Assembly (NCBI GenBank): GCA_022575985.1
Contig: JAKSXM010000031.1
Span: forward strand, 286,807 to 350,806
Direction: 5' to 3'
Source: Anagrus nilaparvatae
Taxonomy: Eukaryota > Arthropoda > Insecta > Hymenoptera > Mymaridae
DNA: 64,000 nt
The notes under the pieces were generated by a model, which was not told the DNA's origin, did no database searches, and worked only from the letters and a program-made list of their open reading frames with translations. The number at the start of each line of letters is the position of its first letter. Position 1 is the stretch's first letter. This document shows positions 11,556 through 22,085 of the stretch, one piece after another. A program made the position numbers and the translations under genes.

Positions 11556-13479
11556 TTTAAATAAAAATTCAAATTACCCCCGAGATTCCAATGGAAATTC
11601 GTTTTTTTAGTTGTTCAGAGTCACAAAAATCTAAAAATTTAAAAAATCCGTCTGGCGCTTTTTTTTTTTTAGCTAAAAACTGTTTCATTTCGGTATTATA
11701 ATAGAAAATAATCGGAAAATAATAAATAAGTTTGTATAAAAGTTGTTTTAAGTTATAAATAATATTTTTTAATGTACAAAATCTTTTATAACATTAAATT
11801 TACTAAAAAAAAATAGTTTTACCAAAAAAAAAAGACCTAGAAACAACAGGCAGCTCAGGGGAGCCCAGGGCATCTCAAAATCGAAATTTTAAGAAAAATT
11901 ATAATTTTAATGCAAAAATTATACTTTTAGTGTAAAAATTATAATTTTAATGTAAAAATTAATTAAATAATTAATTAAAGAAAATTAACTCATTAACGCC
12001 GGGGTGGTGAGTTTTGGAAGTGAGTAAAAATAAATACATTCCCATATAGATACGTGGCTAAAAAGTTCATCCTAATGGTAAAATTTCTCGCTCTTTCAGA
12101 ATCTGACATTAGTTTTGATCTACAACCCTTAAAAATACCCTAAAAACGGGGGTGAAAAGGGTAGGTCAGGCATTATTAGGAAATGTTTGGAAAAATCAAT
12201 GAAAAAAGTATCAAATTTTATTGAAAAATGCTTGAACATAATATTTTTTATGTAAATTTAAGTAAACTTTCTATACATTGTGGTCTCATTAATTTTGGTC
12301 CGATTTACAACCCTTAAAATGTGCCATGTGGATAAGGGTAGTTATAAAAAAATTAAAATAAAACTTGTTTTTTATAATTAAAATTATATTCTTAAGTAGA
12401 ATTGGCTGCTAATTTCAAATTCATCATCAGTTTTGTGCAAAAACTTTAATTTTTGACACACCCTCTAAAATAGGGGGTGAACGGGCTAAAGCAGCCGTAT
12501 TAGGGTTATGCTTTATGGCAAATTTGTCAAAGTCACCACTATTTTAGAGAATGCTTCAAAGTTTTTGCACAAAACTGATGTTGAATTTGAAATTAGGAGC
12601 CAATTTTACTTAAGAATATAATTTTAATTATAAAAAAAGTTTTATATTAATTTTTTTGTAACTACCCTTATCCACATGGCACATTTTAAGGGTTGTAAAT
12701 AGGACCAAAATGAATGAGACTACAATTTATAGAAAGTATACTTAAATTTACATAAAAAATATTATGTTCAAGCATTTTTCAATAAAATTTGATACTTTTT
12801 TCATTGATTTTTCCAAACATTTCCTAATAATGCCTGACCTACCCTTTTCACCCCCGTTTTTAGGGTATTTTTAAGGGTTGTAGATCAAAACTCATGTCAG
12901 ATTCTGAAAGAGCGAGAAATATTACTATCAGGATGAACTTTTTAGCCACGTATCTATAAGGGAATGTATTTATTTTTACTCACTTCCAAAACTCACCGCC
13001 CCGGCGTTAATGAGTTAATTTTCGTTAATTAATTAGTTAATTAATTTTTACATTAAAATTATAATTTTTACACTAAAAGTATAATTTTTGCATTAAAATT
13101 ATAATTTTTCTTAAAAATATAATTTTTCTTAAAATTTCGATTTTGAGATGCCCTAGGCTTCCCTGAGCTGCCTGTTGTTTCTAGGTCTTTTTTTTTTGGA
13201 AAACTATTTTTTTTTAGTAAATTTAATGTTATAAAAGATTTTGTACATTAAAAAATATTATTTATAACTTAAAAAAACTTTTATACAAACTTATTTATTA
13301 TTTTCCGATTAATTTCTATTATAATACCGAAATGAAACAGTTTTTAGCTAAAAAAAAAAAAGCGCCAGACGGATTTTTTAAATTTTTAGATTTTTGTGAC
13401 TCTGAGCAACTAGAAAACAAATTTCCATTGGAATCTCGGGGGTAATTTGAATTTTTATTTAAATTGTTTCAGGGGCACC
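11540..13479. mobile_element. 1.94-kb foldback element inside Copia integrase
   Basis: Nearly the whole element is an inverted repeat. The left end GGTGCCCCTGAAACAATTTA is mirrored at 13460-13479, and the arms (~900 bp each) match through poly-T blocks, an AGCGCCAGACGGA motif and a CATTAACGCCGGGG motif. The symmetry axis is near 12505. No transposase frame is visible. Its outer ~120 bp are related to the foldback at 55924-57655 (shared GAAACAATTTAAATAAAA, a CCGAGATTCC-like block and AAAAATCCGYCYGGCGCTTT), so both belong to one family. No target duplication is clear here. Confidence 0.85.
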
Positions 13480-14080
13480 TATATCTAATATAACAAACTT
13501 TCTTGTTTTCGCCTAAAATATTTCTACTATATTGTAAGAATTTATCTAAACATTCACCTGCCTGATTTTTCTTTTTAATTGAATAAATTTTTGCATATCT
13601 AGAAAAATCATCAATGAAGGTAATAATCTATTTATTTCCTCCCGGGAATGAAAGAGGTTTAATACGTCCCATCATATCACTATGAATTCTTTGTAAGGGA
13701 TTATCTGCTCTTCTTATAATTTCTATACAAGGCTGTTTTACCATTTTCGCAAGTTTGCATGTTTCACAATCTTTTATTGATTCTTCAAACTTAACATTTT
13801 TTAATTCATTATGATTCTTTTGTAGACATTTTAAATAATTAATGGATGCATGGCCTAACCTTATATGCCATAGCATACCTTCTGATATTTTCTTTATATT
13901 AGAATTCTGACTTATTGAGTTCTGATTTAGAAACATATCATTTGACAATCCCTCGGGGTTTATTTGATTAAAATTTAAGATTTTTCTATTTATCGTGTTT
14001 TTATCGAAATCTGAATCTAAAAAAGAATCTGAGTCTAAAACTTTTTGATTGAGTTCTTGCTCAAAATTTAATTAAGATAA
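13480..14080 (-). pseudogene. Copia pol: GAG-pre-integrase finger and N-terminal integrase
   Basis: LWHIRLGHASINYL with a later CETCKLAK forms the HHCC zinc finger. LQRIHSDMMGRI carries the first catalytic Asp, and FIDDFSRYAKIYSI follows. A TAG at 13628-13630 replaces an expected aromatic codon; the frame then continues to the foldback boundary at 13480. Upstream the frame stays open to about 14080, but nothing like protease or gag is present, so the element lost these before or during its last insertion. Confidence 0.88.
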
Positions 14081-14103
14081 CGCGTGGCTGACGACCCTTA
14101 ACC

Positions 14104-14416
14104 TGGCGGATGAATATTATCCGAGATATAATCCTTGGATTATATTAATATTAAATTGAAATTAAACACACAAAATAACAACACTTTATATTTAACTTCT
14201 AAAATCTATTTATTTAAATCTGAGTTATTCTGAGTTTATTTTATAATAATTAATCTGAGTTTTATAGTAGAGTATATGCATATACGTGCTACGGTAAGTC
14301 CCTAAGACATACTGACCCATATAACATGTAAAGAGCGGGACGACGTATCGTTCCCATCAATACATGTATAAAGTCAGATGGCAGCATCAATCAATGTTGT
14401 CGAATACTCTCCAACA
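14104..14416 (-). repeat. Copia 5' LTR
   Basis: 313 bp and 99.4% identical to the other LTR by eye. On the minus strand the sequence just inside it is GGTTAAGGGTCGTCAGCC, where a tRNA primer site would be; I cannot match it to a tRNA from the sequence alone. Confidence 0.95.
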
Positions 14417-14713
14417 TTCTTTAAAAATTAATTTAAAACAACTTTCATGTATTTTTGTCCATACAGCTCTTCATAAATTAGTGATGAAGAATATTAAAAA
14501 TAATCAATTTTTTCGATTATTTCATTTTAATATATATAGGATAGGATTTTACAATTAAAATATTTTTTTAAACAATTTTGAAATGAAAAACAAAAATTAT
14601 TTTAATTTCACGCAGCAATATTTTTTATTTTTAGACATCAACGGATAGTGTGATAGTTAAATGTTAAAAATTACTGTCACATTCTGCCGAGCGTAGCGAG
14701 GCCAATCAGCTAG
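14417..14713 (+). mobile_element. F2 Helitron 3' end with hairpin and CTAG
   Basis: It continues the Helitron interrupted by Copia, through the inverted 5'-terminus copy ATTTTAATATATATAGGATA, and ends TTCTGCCGAGCGTAGCGAGG plus CCAATCAG and CTAG (14710-14713) before T. The same ~180-bp end occurs at 54945-55122. Imperfect hairpin plus CTAG plus T is a Helitron 3' end. Confidence 0.75.
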
Positions 14714-15392
14714 TCCTATATATATATAAATCTTTAATTTTTTATGTTTGTTTGTTTGTTTGTCCGAAATGGATAAACTAGATAACGATAAAAGGTAGAG
14801 ACGCGGGGTTTACGGCAAAAGATGGCAAAAATTACGGGTCAAAACATAGGCTAAGTTTCGTTTCGATTGATAACGACAAAAAATTTTTATGTTGAAAAAA
14901 CTGAATTACCAAGAAAAAAATTTTTTTTAAATTTTCAAATAAAAACCAAAAAAACGGAAAACCGAGGAAAAATTTTACTATCAAAAAGAATTTTATTCGA
15001 TTCGGGCATATTTTTTACATATCCACCTAAATTTTCAAGCTAATCGGCTCGATCTGTCAAAAGTTACAATCATTTTTCAAAAATTATAAAAGTTTAGGAC
15101 TAATATTATATATATTCGTAATTCTTACAGGTTACTAATTTAGTAGATCCATAGAGTAACTAAAACAAACTTGTACAGGTACACACCTCGCTTGAAGGAC
15201 CAAGTAGTTTGATGAAAATGTATCCAAAATTTACTTTCACATTATGTTTATGTATCATTTGCACATTAAAAATATGCAAAAATGAAAATGCTAGCTGATC
15301 CTTTTCACGAGATATTGACCTTTTACCCCTTGCGCTCGGCTTAAGCAAGATAATGTTTCTTTTTTTTGGAATTCTTAAGTTCCAAATGGTTT
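14714..15392 (+). mobile_element. Helitron 5'-end-like segment abutting the F2 terminus
   Basis: Right after CTAG the sequence reads TCCTATATATATATAAATC and then a TTTG run and TCCGAAATGG, like other Helitron 5' ends here. The rest is AT-rich with no gene. No matching 3' end was found before the composite repeat starts at 15393. Confidence 0.45.
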
Positions 15393-16290
15393 AAATTAAC
15401 TTTTAAGGATGTTTTGGTAAAATGGATTTTTTAAATTCATGAACGTTAGCAGAAATTTACGATTAAAATCGCTCAATTTAGTAACTTACATTTTTTCTTT
15501 CTTCTAAATTAATATTTTTTACAATATTAATATTTGTTATATCTTAATACTATATATATTTGAAAATTTATTTGTTTGTTTGTCTGTTTGTTTGTCTGTT
15601 TGTACCCTAATGACGCATGAACCACCGAATGATTGGCATGAAACCAGCGTCAAAATGAAGAAAAAAAAAATGCGGGTGACATAGGCCCTATATTTTTTAA
15701 AAATTTTTAAAAATTTTATCAAAAATTGAAATATCTCGATACAATCGAAAAATTTTGGTATCGCACTTCATAGTATTCAATTCAGCACTAATTTTTACGT
15801 ATTCTCTAAAATTTTTTTTAAAACGGAGGTATCTTTAAAATTTTATAAAATATTTTAAAAATTTTTTACTATATCTTAAAACTATATACATTTAAAAATT
15901 TATTTGTTTGTTTGTCTGTTTGTTTGTCTGTTTGTACCCTAATGACGCAAGAACCACCGAACCGATTGACATAGAACCAGCATCAAAATGAAGAAAAAAA
16001 AAATGCGGGTGACATAGGCCCTATATTTTCTGATTAGCTATCGTAGTTTTTGAGATATTTAATTTTTAGTATTTTTGAACTTGATAACATTTTTTAAAAA
16101 TTTTATCAAAAATTGAAATATCTCGATACAATCGAAAAATTTTGGTATCGCACTTCATAGTATTCAATTCAGCACTAATTTTTACGTATTCTCTAAAATT
16201 TTTATTCAAAACGGAGGTATCTTTAAAATTTTATAAAATATTTTAAAAATTTTTTACTATATCTTAAAACTATATATATTTAAAAATTTA
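15393..16290 (+). repeat. Composite repeat: leader plus two ~390-bp tandem units
   Basis: A leader (TTTTAAGGATGTTTTGGTAA onward) is followed by units that start ACTATATATATTTGAAAATT, then a TTTGTTTGTCTG run, ACCCTAATGACGC, ATGCGGGTGACATAGGCCCT and CAAAACGGAGGTATC. The first unit lacks ~70 bp present in the others. The arrangement is repeated at 48074-48990. The TTTGTTTGTCTG start resembles Helitron 5' ends. Confidence 0.75.
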
Positions 16291-16778
16291 TTTTTTTTTT
16301 AAAAATTTCTTACGACTTTACAGACAATGCAGTTGAATAGTTAAATTAATGTATTTTAAAAAATAAATCAATTTAAATATGTTGTTGCTCAACGTTTCGG
16401 TAATCTAAACGATTACCCTTATCAAGAGCTGAAATTTATTAAATATAAATTTATATACATATTTACAATGTTTTACAATTATTATAGAATTATGGTTTTT
16501 ACCTGTAATTAACATTTAAATTAAAATATAATTAATAATTTATAACATATTTAAAGAATATTGCACATTTATTTTGCATATTTATTTTAATTTAAAATAA
16601 ATATTAAATAAAGTTTGTCATTATTTTATAACTACATGATCTTTTGTTTACATAAATCAGCTGACTATTGTAGAAAAGAGTTGCGTGTATAAAGGCTGGT
16701 TTCTATTGTTTTTGTATGTAAAGGTGTATTTTTATTGTATAAATTGAAAGTTTATTTTAAAATATAGAAGTTGTTTAC

Positions 16779-17382
16779 TTATTCAATAATTTCTTGTATC
16801 ACTGGATCATAACATGGTGGTAGATTTTTTATATCTTGCATTTTATTAAGTGCTTTATGTCCTTCTTTTTTAATAAATGCCATTTCAGCTACATTTCTTT
16901 TTTTCCAATTATGTTCTTTATGTAGTATTTGTATATTATCCCAATCCATATCATGTTGTTCTGCGACCACTGGATTTTTTAAGATGTGTTTTGTAATCAC
17001 ATTGTGATATTTTTCTTTATAATTTTTGTTTTTTCGATGTTCTTCACGCCTTGTTTTTACTAATCTTTGAGTCTGGCCTACATAACTTTTATCACAATCT
17101 TTACAATTAATTTTATAAACTGCATCTGTGTTATTTTCTATTTTTAAAGGATCTTTCTGTAATTTAATTATCCTGTTCAATTTAAATGGGTAATTATATA
17201 TTGGTTTTAATTGATATTTTTTATATACTATACTAGATAATTGATCTGAAAAATGTTTTATATGTGGTAAAGTAAAAACTGTGTTAAAATCAAAAGTATT
17301 ATTGTTATTAGAATTTATTGTTTCTGTATTGAGTTTCCTTTTCTGATTATTTATATGTTTTTCAATAAAAAATCCAGTTTTT
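16779..17382 (-). pseudogene. Penelope-like element: GIY-YIG endonuclease C-terminus
   Basis: The frame runs open from the junction down to the stop at 16779, longer than its first Met suggests. It begins KKTGFFIEKHINNQKRK, then VFTLPHIKHFSDQLSS (the usual linker after the Penelope RT), then VYKINCKDCDKSYVGQT with a CxxC metal pair and the GIY-YIG core, the catalytic Arg region TRREEHRKN, and the C-terminal Glu region RNVAEMAFIKKEGHKALN. The reverse transcriptase is missing, so this is a 5'-truncated copy. The endonuclease motifs look intact. The Penelope assignment is firm from the RT-linker-GIY-YIG order. Confidence 0.85.
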
Positions 17383-17586
17383 TTAAAAAATCCAGTGGTC
17401 GCAGAACAACATGATATGGATTGGGATAATATACAAATACTACATAAAGAACATAATTGGAAAAAAAGAAATGTAGCTGAAATGGCATTTATTAAAAAAG
17501 AAGGACATAAAGCACTTAATAAAATGCAAGATATAAAAAATCTACCACCATGTTATGATCCAGTGATACAAGAAATTATTGAATAA
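17383..17586 (+). pseudogene. Penelope-like element: second, shorter endonuclease fragment
   Basis: It encodes only the last ~64 residues (VAEQHDMDWDNIQILHKEHN to the same stop) and matches the minus copy. It has no GIY-YIG core and no start of its own, and is the inverted partner of 16779-17382. Confidence 0.85.
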
Positions 17587-17937
17587 GTAAACAACTTCTA
17601 TATTTTAAAATAAACTTTCAATTTATACAATAAAAATACACCTTTACATACAAAAACAATAGAAACCAGCCTTTATACACGCAACTCTTTTCTACAATAG
17701 TCAGCTGATTTATGTAAACAAAAGATCATGTAGTTATAAAATAATGACAAACTTTATTTAATATTTATTTTAAATTAAAATAAATATGCAAAATAAATGT
17801 GCAATATTCTTTAAATATGTTATAAATTATTAATTATATTTTAATTTAAATGTTAATTACAGGTAAAAACCATAATTCTATAATAATTGTAAAACATTGT
17901 AAATATGTATATAAATTTATATTTAATAAATTTCAGC

Positions 17938-17976
17938 TCTTGATAAGGGTAATCGTTTAGATTACCGAAACGTTGA
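17938..17976 (+). ncRNA. Hammerhead-like hairpin in Penelope 3' UTR (degenerate core)
   Basis: CTTGATAAG, then the perfect 7-bp stem GGTAATC/GATTACC with loop GTTTA, then GAAAC. This is the layout of a hammerhead ribozyme (CUGAUGA, stem II, GAAA), which Penelope-like elements are known to carry. Two core positions differ (U for the first C, A for the invariant G after GAU), so catalysis is doubtful. The mirror copy is at about 16389-16427 on the minus strand. Confidence 0.4.
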
Positions 17977-18099
17977 GCAACAACATATTTAAATTGATTT
18001 ATTTTTTAAAATACATTAATTTAACTATTCAACTGCATTGTCTGTAAAGTCGTAAGAAATTTTTAAAAAGCAATTAATCAAGAACAGACGTATCAATAT

Positions 18100-18472
18100 T
18101 CTAATAAAAATTTATTTGTTTGTTTGTCTGTTTGTTTGTCTGTTTGTACCCTAATGACGCAAGAACCACCGAACCGATTGACATAGAACCAGCATCAAAA
18201 TGAAGAAAAAAAAAATGCGGGTGACATAGGCCCTATATTTTCTGATTAGCTATCGTAGTTTTTGAGATATTTAATTTTTAGTATTATTGAACTTGATAAC
18301 ATTTTTTAAAAATTTTATCAAAAATTGAAATATCTCGATACAATCGAAAAATTTTGGTATCGCACTTCATAGTATTCAATTCAGCACTAATTTTTACGTA
18401 TTCTCTGAAATTTTTATTCAAAACAGAGGTATCTTTAAAATTTTATAAAATATTTAAAAAATTTTTTACTAT
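18100..18472 (+). repeat. Third ~390-bp tandem unit
   Basis: Same unit as at 15874-16290, resuming after the Penelope insertion. It is followed at 18473 by an F2 Helitron 5' end, exactly as at 48990/48992. Confidence 0.75.
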
Positions 18473-20490
18473 CCTATATATATTAAAATGAAATAATTTA
18501 AAAAAGTTGTCACCCTAATCAGTGTGTAACTCAAAATCTATATCACCAAAACGATCAAACTAAAGTGCTATGCATTTATTAGTGCGTTATCTAAAACAAG
18601 TTTTTTTGGTTTTTAATTTAACCCTTTCATAAAAGAGAAATCTCTAGAAAACCAATTTACGTTAAATTACAAAAAAATTTATCTTTTAAAAAATTAATAT
18701 CTGAGACAAAATATATATATTATTATATTATTTTATATAACAAAAAATAAATATTAAAAAATTTCTACTTTTATCAAGCTGTGAACAATCAATATGACTT
18801 TTGCAATAAAAGATTTTTTTTTGAAATTTTTATTTTTTCATGTTTAAGACAAACGAATGAAATTTTATGAAATTTTTTAATTCTTAAATTTTTTAATTTT
18901 TTAATTTTTTAATTTTTTAATTTTTTACAATCCATATAACTTTTGCAATAAAATATTTTTTTTGAAAATTTTTATTATTTCGAGTTTAAAACACAAAAAT
19001 GGAATTTTATAAAATTAATAAAATTTTGGACAATCCATATGACTTGCAATAAAATATTTTTATTGAAAATTTTTATTATTTGAAATATTATGAAATATTA
19101 TGAAATTTATAAAGTTTTGGACAATCCATATGACTTTTGCAATAAAATATTTTTATTAAAAATTTCTTTATTTCGAGTTTAAAACACAAAAATGAAATTT
19201 TATAAAATTAATAAAATTTTGGACAATCCATATGACTTTTGCAATAAAATATTTTTATTGAAAATTTTTATTATTTGAAATATTATGAAATATTATGAAA
19301 TTTATAAAGTTTTGGACAATCCATATGACTTTTGCAATAAAATATTTTTATTAAAAATTTCTTTATTTCGAGTTTAAAACACTCAAATGAAATTTTATAA
19401 AATTAATAAAATTTTGGACAATCCATATGAGTTTTGCAATAAAATATTTTTATAAGAAATTTATTTATTTCGGTTTTAAAACACACAAATGAAATTTGTT
19501 AAAATTGAAATTTATTTGTTACCTAATATTGAACATTTAACTATCACACTATCCGTTGATGTCTAAAAATAAAAAATATTGCTGCGCGAAATTAAAATAA
19601 TTTTTGTTTTTCATTTAAAAATTGTTTAAAAAATATATTTTAATCATAAAATCCTATCCTATATATATTAAAATAAAATAATCGAAAAAATTGATTATTT
19701 TTAATATTATTCAGCACTAATTTATGAAGAGCTGTATGGACGAAAAGGACGAACCTACACATTTTAATCTTGCACATCTATTTTCTTACACATTTTATTA
19801 CACGAAAAAAATATTACACATTAAATAAATTAGCAAAATAAATCTTACACAAGTGTAGGAAAATTAATAATTAAATATTTTATATATTTTAATTGTAAAA
19901 CAATATGAAAATTATAAAAATATATAAAATATTTAATTATTAATTTTCCTACACTTGTGTAAGATTTATTTTGCTAATTTATTTAATGTGTAATATTTTT
20001 TTCGTGTAATAAAATGTGTAAGAAAATAGATGTGCAAGATCGAAATGTGTAGGTCCCGGGTAGACCCGACGAAAATACATGAAAGTTGTTTTAAATTAAT
20101 TTTAAAAGAAATATCCCCAGCCGTTTTTATAATTTTTAAAAAATATTCAAAAGATTTTGAGATATCAAACTCAGAAGTTAGTGGTCGAAAACATAAAAGT
20201 AGAAATTTTTTAATATATATTTTTTATTATATAAAATAATATAACAATATATATATTTTGTCTCAGATATTAATTTTTTAAAAGATAAATTTTTTTGTAA
20301 TTTAACGTAAATTGGTTTTCTAGAGATTTCTCTTTAATGAAAGGGTTAAATTAAAAACCAAAAAAACTTGTTTTAGATAACGCACTAACAAATACATAGC
20401 ACTTTAGTTTGATCGTTTTGGTGATATAGATTTTGAGTTACACACTGATTAGGGTGACAACTTTTTTAAATTATTTCATTTTAATATATA
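18473..20490. mobile_element. F2 Helitron 5' segment joined to inverted F2 copies
   Basis: It starts TCCTATATATATTAAAATG preceded by A, as in the complete element at 48992. Minisatellite A runs to ~19500. From ~19525 the sequence is inverted: reverse complement of the F2 3' region without its hairpin (19525-19670), then reverse complement of the 3' domain (20054-20220) and of the 5' region (20220-20490). The whole block therefore has ~250-bp inverted ends (18473-18740 and 20222-20490). Open frames at 20030-20239 and 20433-20633 are repeat translations. Confidence 0.65.
19754..20053. mobile_element. Young 300-bp foldback/MITE rich in TTACAC
   Basis: The ~135-bp arms (CCTACACATTTT... and its inverse ending AATGTGTAGG) differ at only about two positions around a ~30-bp centre. 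TTACAC or CTACAC recurs about six times per arm. It interrupts an F2 segment that is continuous at 14450 and 5395. The right flank carries TCCCGGGTAGACCC, absent from those copies, so the exact boundary and target duplication are uncertain. Confidence 0.7.
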
Positions 20491-22085
20491 TAGGAGGATT
20501 ACTATTTTTTTACGCTTCTATCAACTGTGCGAAGGACTTTTATTTTACTATTAAAGTTTTTTCTCGGGCATTTAGTTTTGTCAATAAGACATTAAAAATA
20601 CACTCGTTTGACTATTTTTTTTACTACAGTTGACAAAAACTATGACTAAAATCTGACAAACTTTGTAAAGTCAAACGGATGTTATTTTTATGTTCAAATG
20701 ACAATTTTTTTATGCTTCTATAGACAGTGCAATGGATTTTAATTTTACTATAAAAGTTTTTTCTCGGACACTTAGTTTTGTCAAAAAGACATTAAAATAT
20801 GTTCGTTTGACTATCTTTTTAACCTCCGCTGACATAAAATGTTACTAAAATCCGACTAATTTTTATCGTCAAACGGATACTATTTTTATGTTTAAATGAC
20901 TATTCATTTACGTTCTATAAACTGTATGAATGATTTTAATTTTACTATAAATTTTTTTTCCGTGGACGGTTAGTTCTGTCATTATGACATTAAAAATATA
21001 TTCATTTGACTATCTTTTTAATCTTCGCTGACTAAAATTTTCACTAAAGTGCGACTAATTTTTATCTTAAAACGGATACTTTTTTTATGTTCAAATGACC
21101 ATTTTTTTTCGCTTTTATTAACCCTGCGAAGGACTTTTAAGGACAATTAGTTTTGTCAGTAGGGCATTAAAAATATATTCGTTTGACTATTCTTTTGACC
21201 TTCGCTGACATAAATTTTTACTAAAATTAGACTAATTTTTATCGACAAACGGATACTATTTTTATGTTCAAATGACTATTTATTTACGCTTTATAAACTG
21301 TATAAAAGATTTAAATTTTACTTTAAAAATTTTTCTTAAGACATTCTGTTGTGTCATAAAGACATTCAAAATATATTTATTTGACTATTCTTTTAACCTA
21401 AATCGGTAAATTTTATTAATGTAAGGCTAACAATATTTTAACGTCATATTAACACTCTTTAAATATTGTAATGACTATTTGATTTTAGATTTTTAATTAT
21501 CGAAATTATTGTCTTTATGACTAATAATGGATGTTTTTTCAACATTCATTTTACATTTTTTTGACTATTCACATAATGTATTATGTGTACCGTCTATAAC
21601 TAAAATATGACAAAAATTTGACTTATTCTTATGTCAAAAATTTATTAAATATATATATTTGTGACTATTTTTTTACCTTATCATGACATTAAATTATATC
21701 ATTTTTGATAATAATACTTAGTTTTTAGAACATAAAAAAAAGGTTCAAATGACTGAAAATATAGTACTAAATTTTATGAAATTTTTCTGGCGTCATTTGA
21801 ATGTTTTTGTAACATTCATAAGACAGTTAAAATAACCTGATTTGATTGTATATTTTTTCTTAAATGTATATTTTTTGGATGTTTTTTTTACTATATGCTG
21901 ACTATTAAAAATCTATTTTTTTACTATTTGAATTGACTATAAATGTGTATATCTTTTGAACATATTTTTGACCTTAAATCGACTATAATTTTACTATCAA
22001 ATTTTTAACCGTCTGCGACGAACATTCAAAATATGTTTTTTTTTACTATAAAATGACTTTGCGGACAGTAAAACAGTCAATTTTC
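20491..22085. repeat. Diverged repeat region with recurrent TTTGACTATT and CAAACGGATACT
   Basis: Units of ~180-200 bp can be followed for about five rounds (GTCAAACGGATACTATTTTT plus ATGTTCAAATGAC near 20664, 20872, 21064, 21244; GACATTAAAAATATATTCGT between). They fade into T-rich sequence where TGACTAT still recurs to ~22050. No terminal inverted repeats, hairpin end or coding frame could be defined; the last bases CACCGGGTAATTA look like a boundary. I do not recognise the family. Confidence 0.55.

Larger units (their letters stand above)
8370..14416 (-). mobile_element. Defective Ty1/Copia LTR retrotransposon with TTCTT duplication
   Basis: Two 313-bp direct LTRs (8370-8682 and 14104-14416), each starting TG and ending CA, enclose minus-strand pol fragments. 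Target copies TTCTT lie at 8365-8369 and 14417-14421. Order on the minus strand: GAG-pre-integrase zinc finger, integrase, reverse transcriptase, RNase H, which is the Copia order. Gag and protease are missing: only ~155 bp separate the 5' LTR from the integrase finger. A 1.94-kb foldback interrupts integrase, and several stops and frameshifts are present. The LTRs differ at only two positions that I can find, so the insertion is young although the body is dead. Confidence 0.95.
16296..18069. mobile_element. Penelope-like element, head-to-head inverted pair
   Basis: Two copies of the 3' part of a Penelope-like retroelement point away from each other. The arms 16296-16982 (minus) and 17383-18069 (plus), ~687 bp each, look identical; 16983-17382 is extra 5' sequence belonging to the minus copy. 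Each arm has the end of a GIY-YIG endonuclease frame and a 3' UTR with a hairpin hammerhead-like motif. AAAAATCCAGT occurs on both sides of the junction (17368-17378 and 17386-17396), suggesting microhomology during reverse transcription. The pair sits in a 390-bp repeat unit that is uninterrupted elsewhere. Confidence 0.8.
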
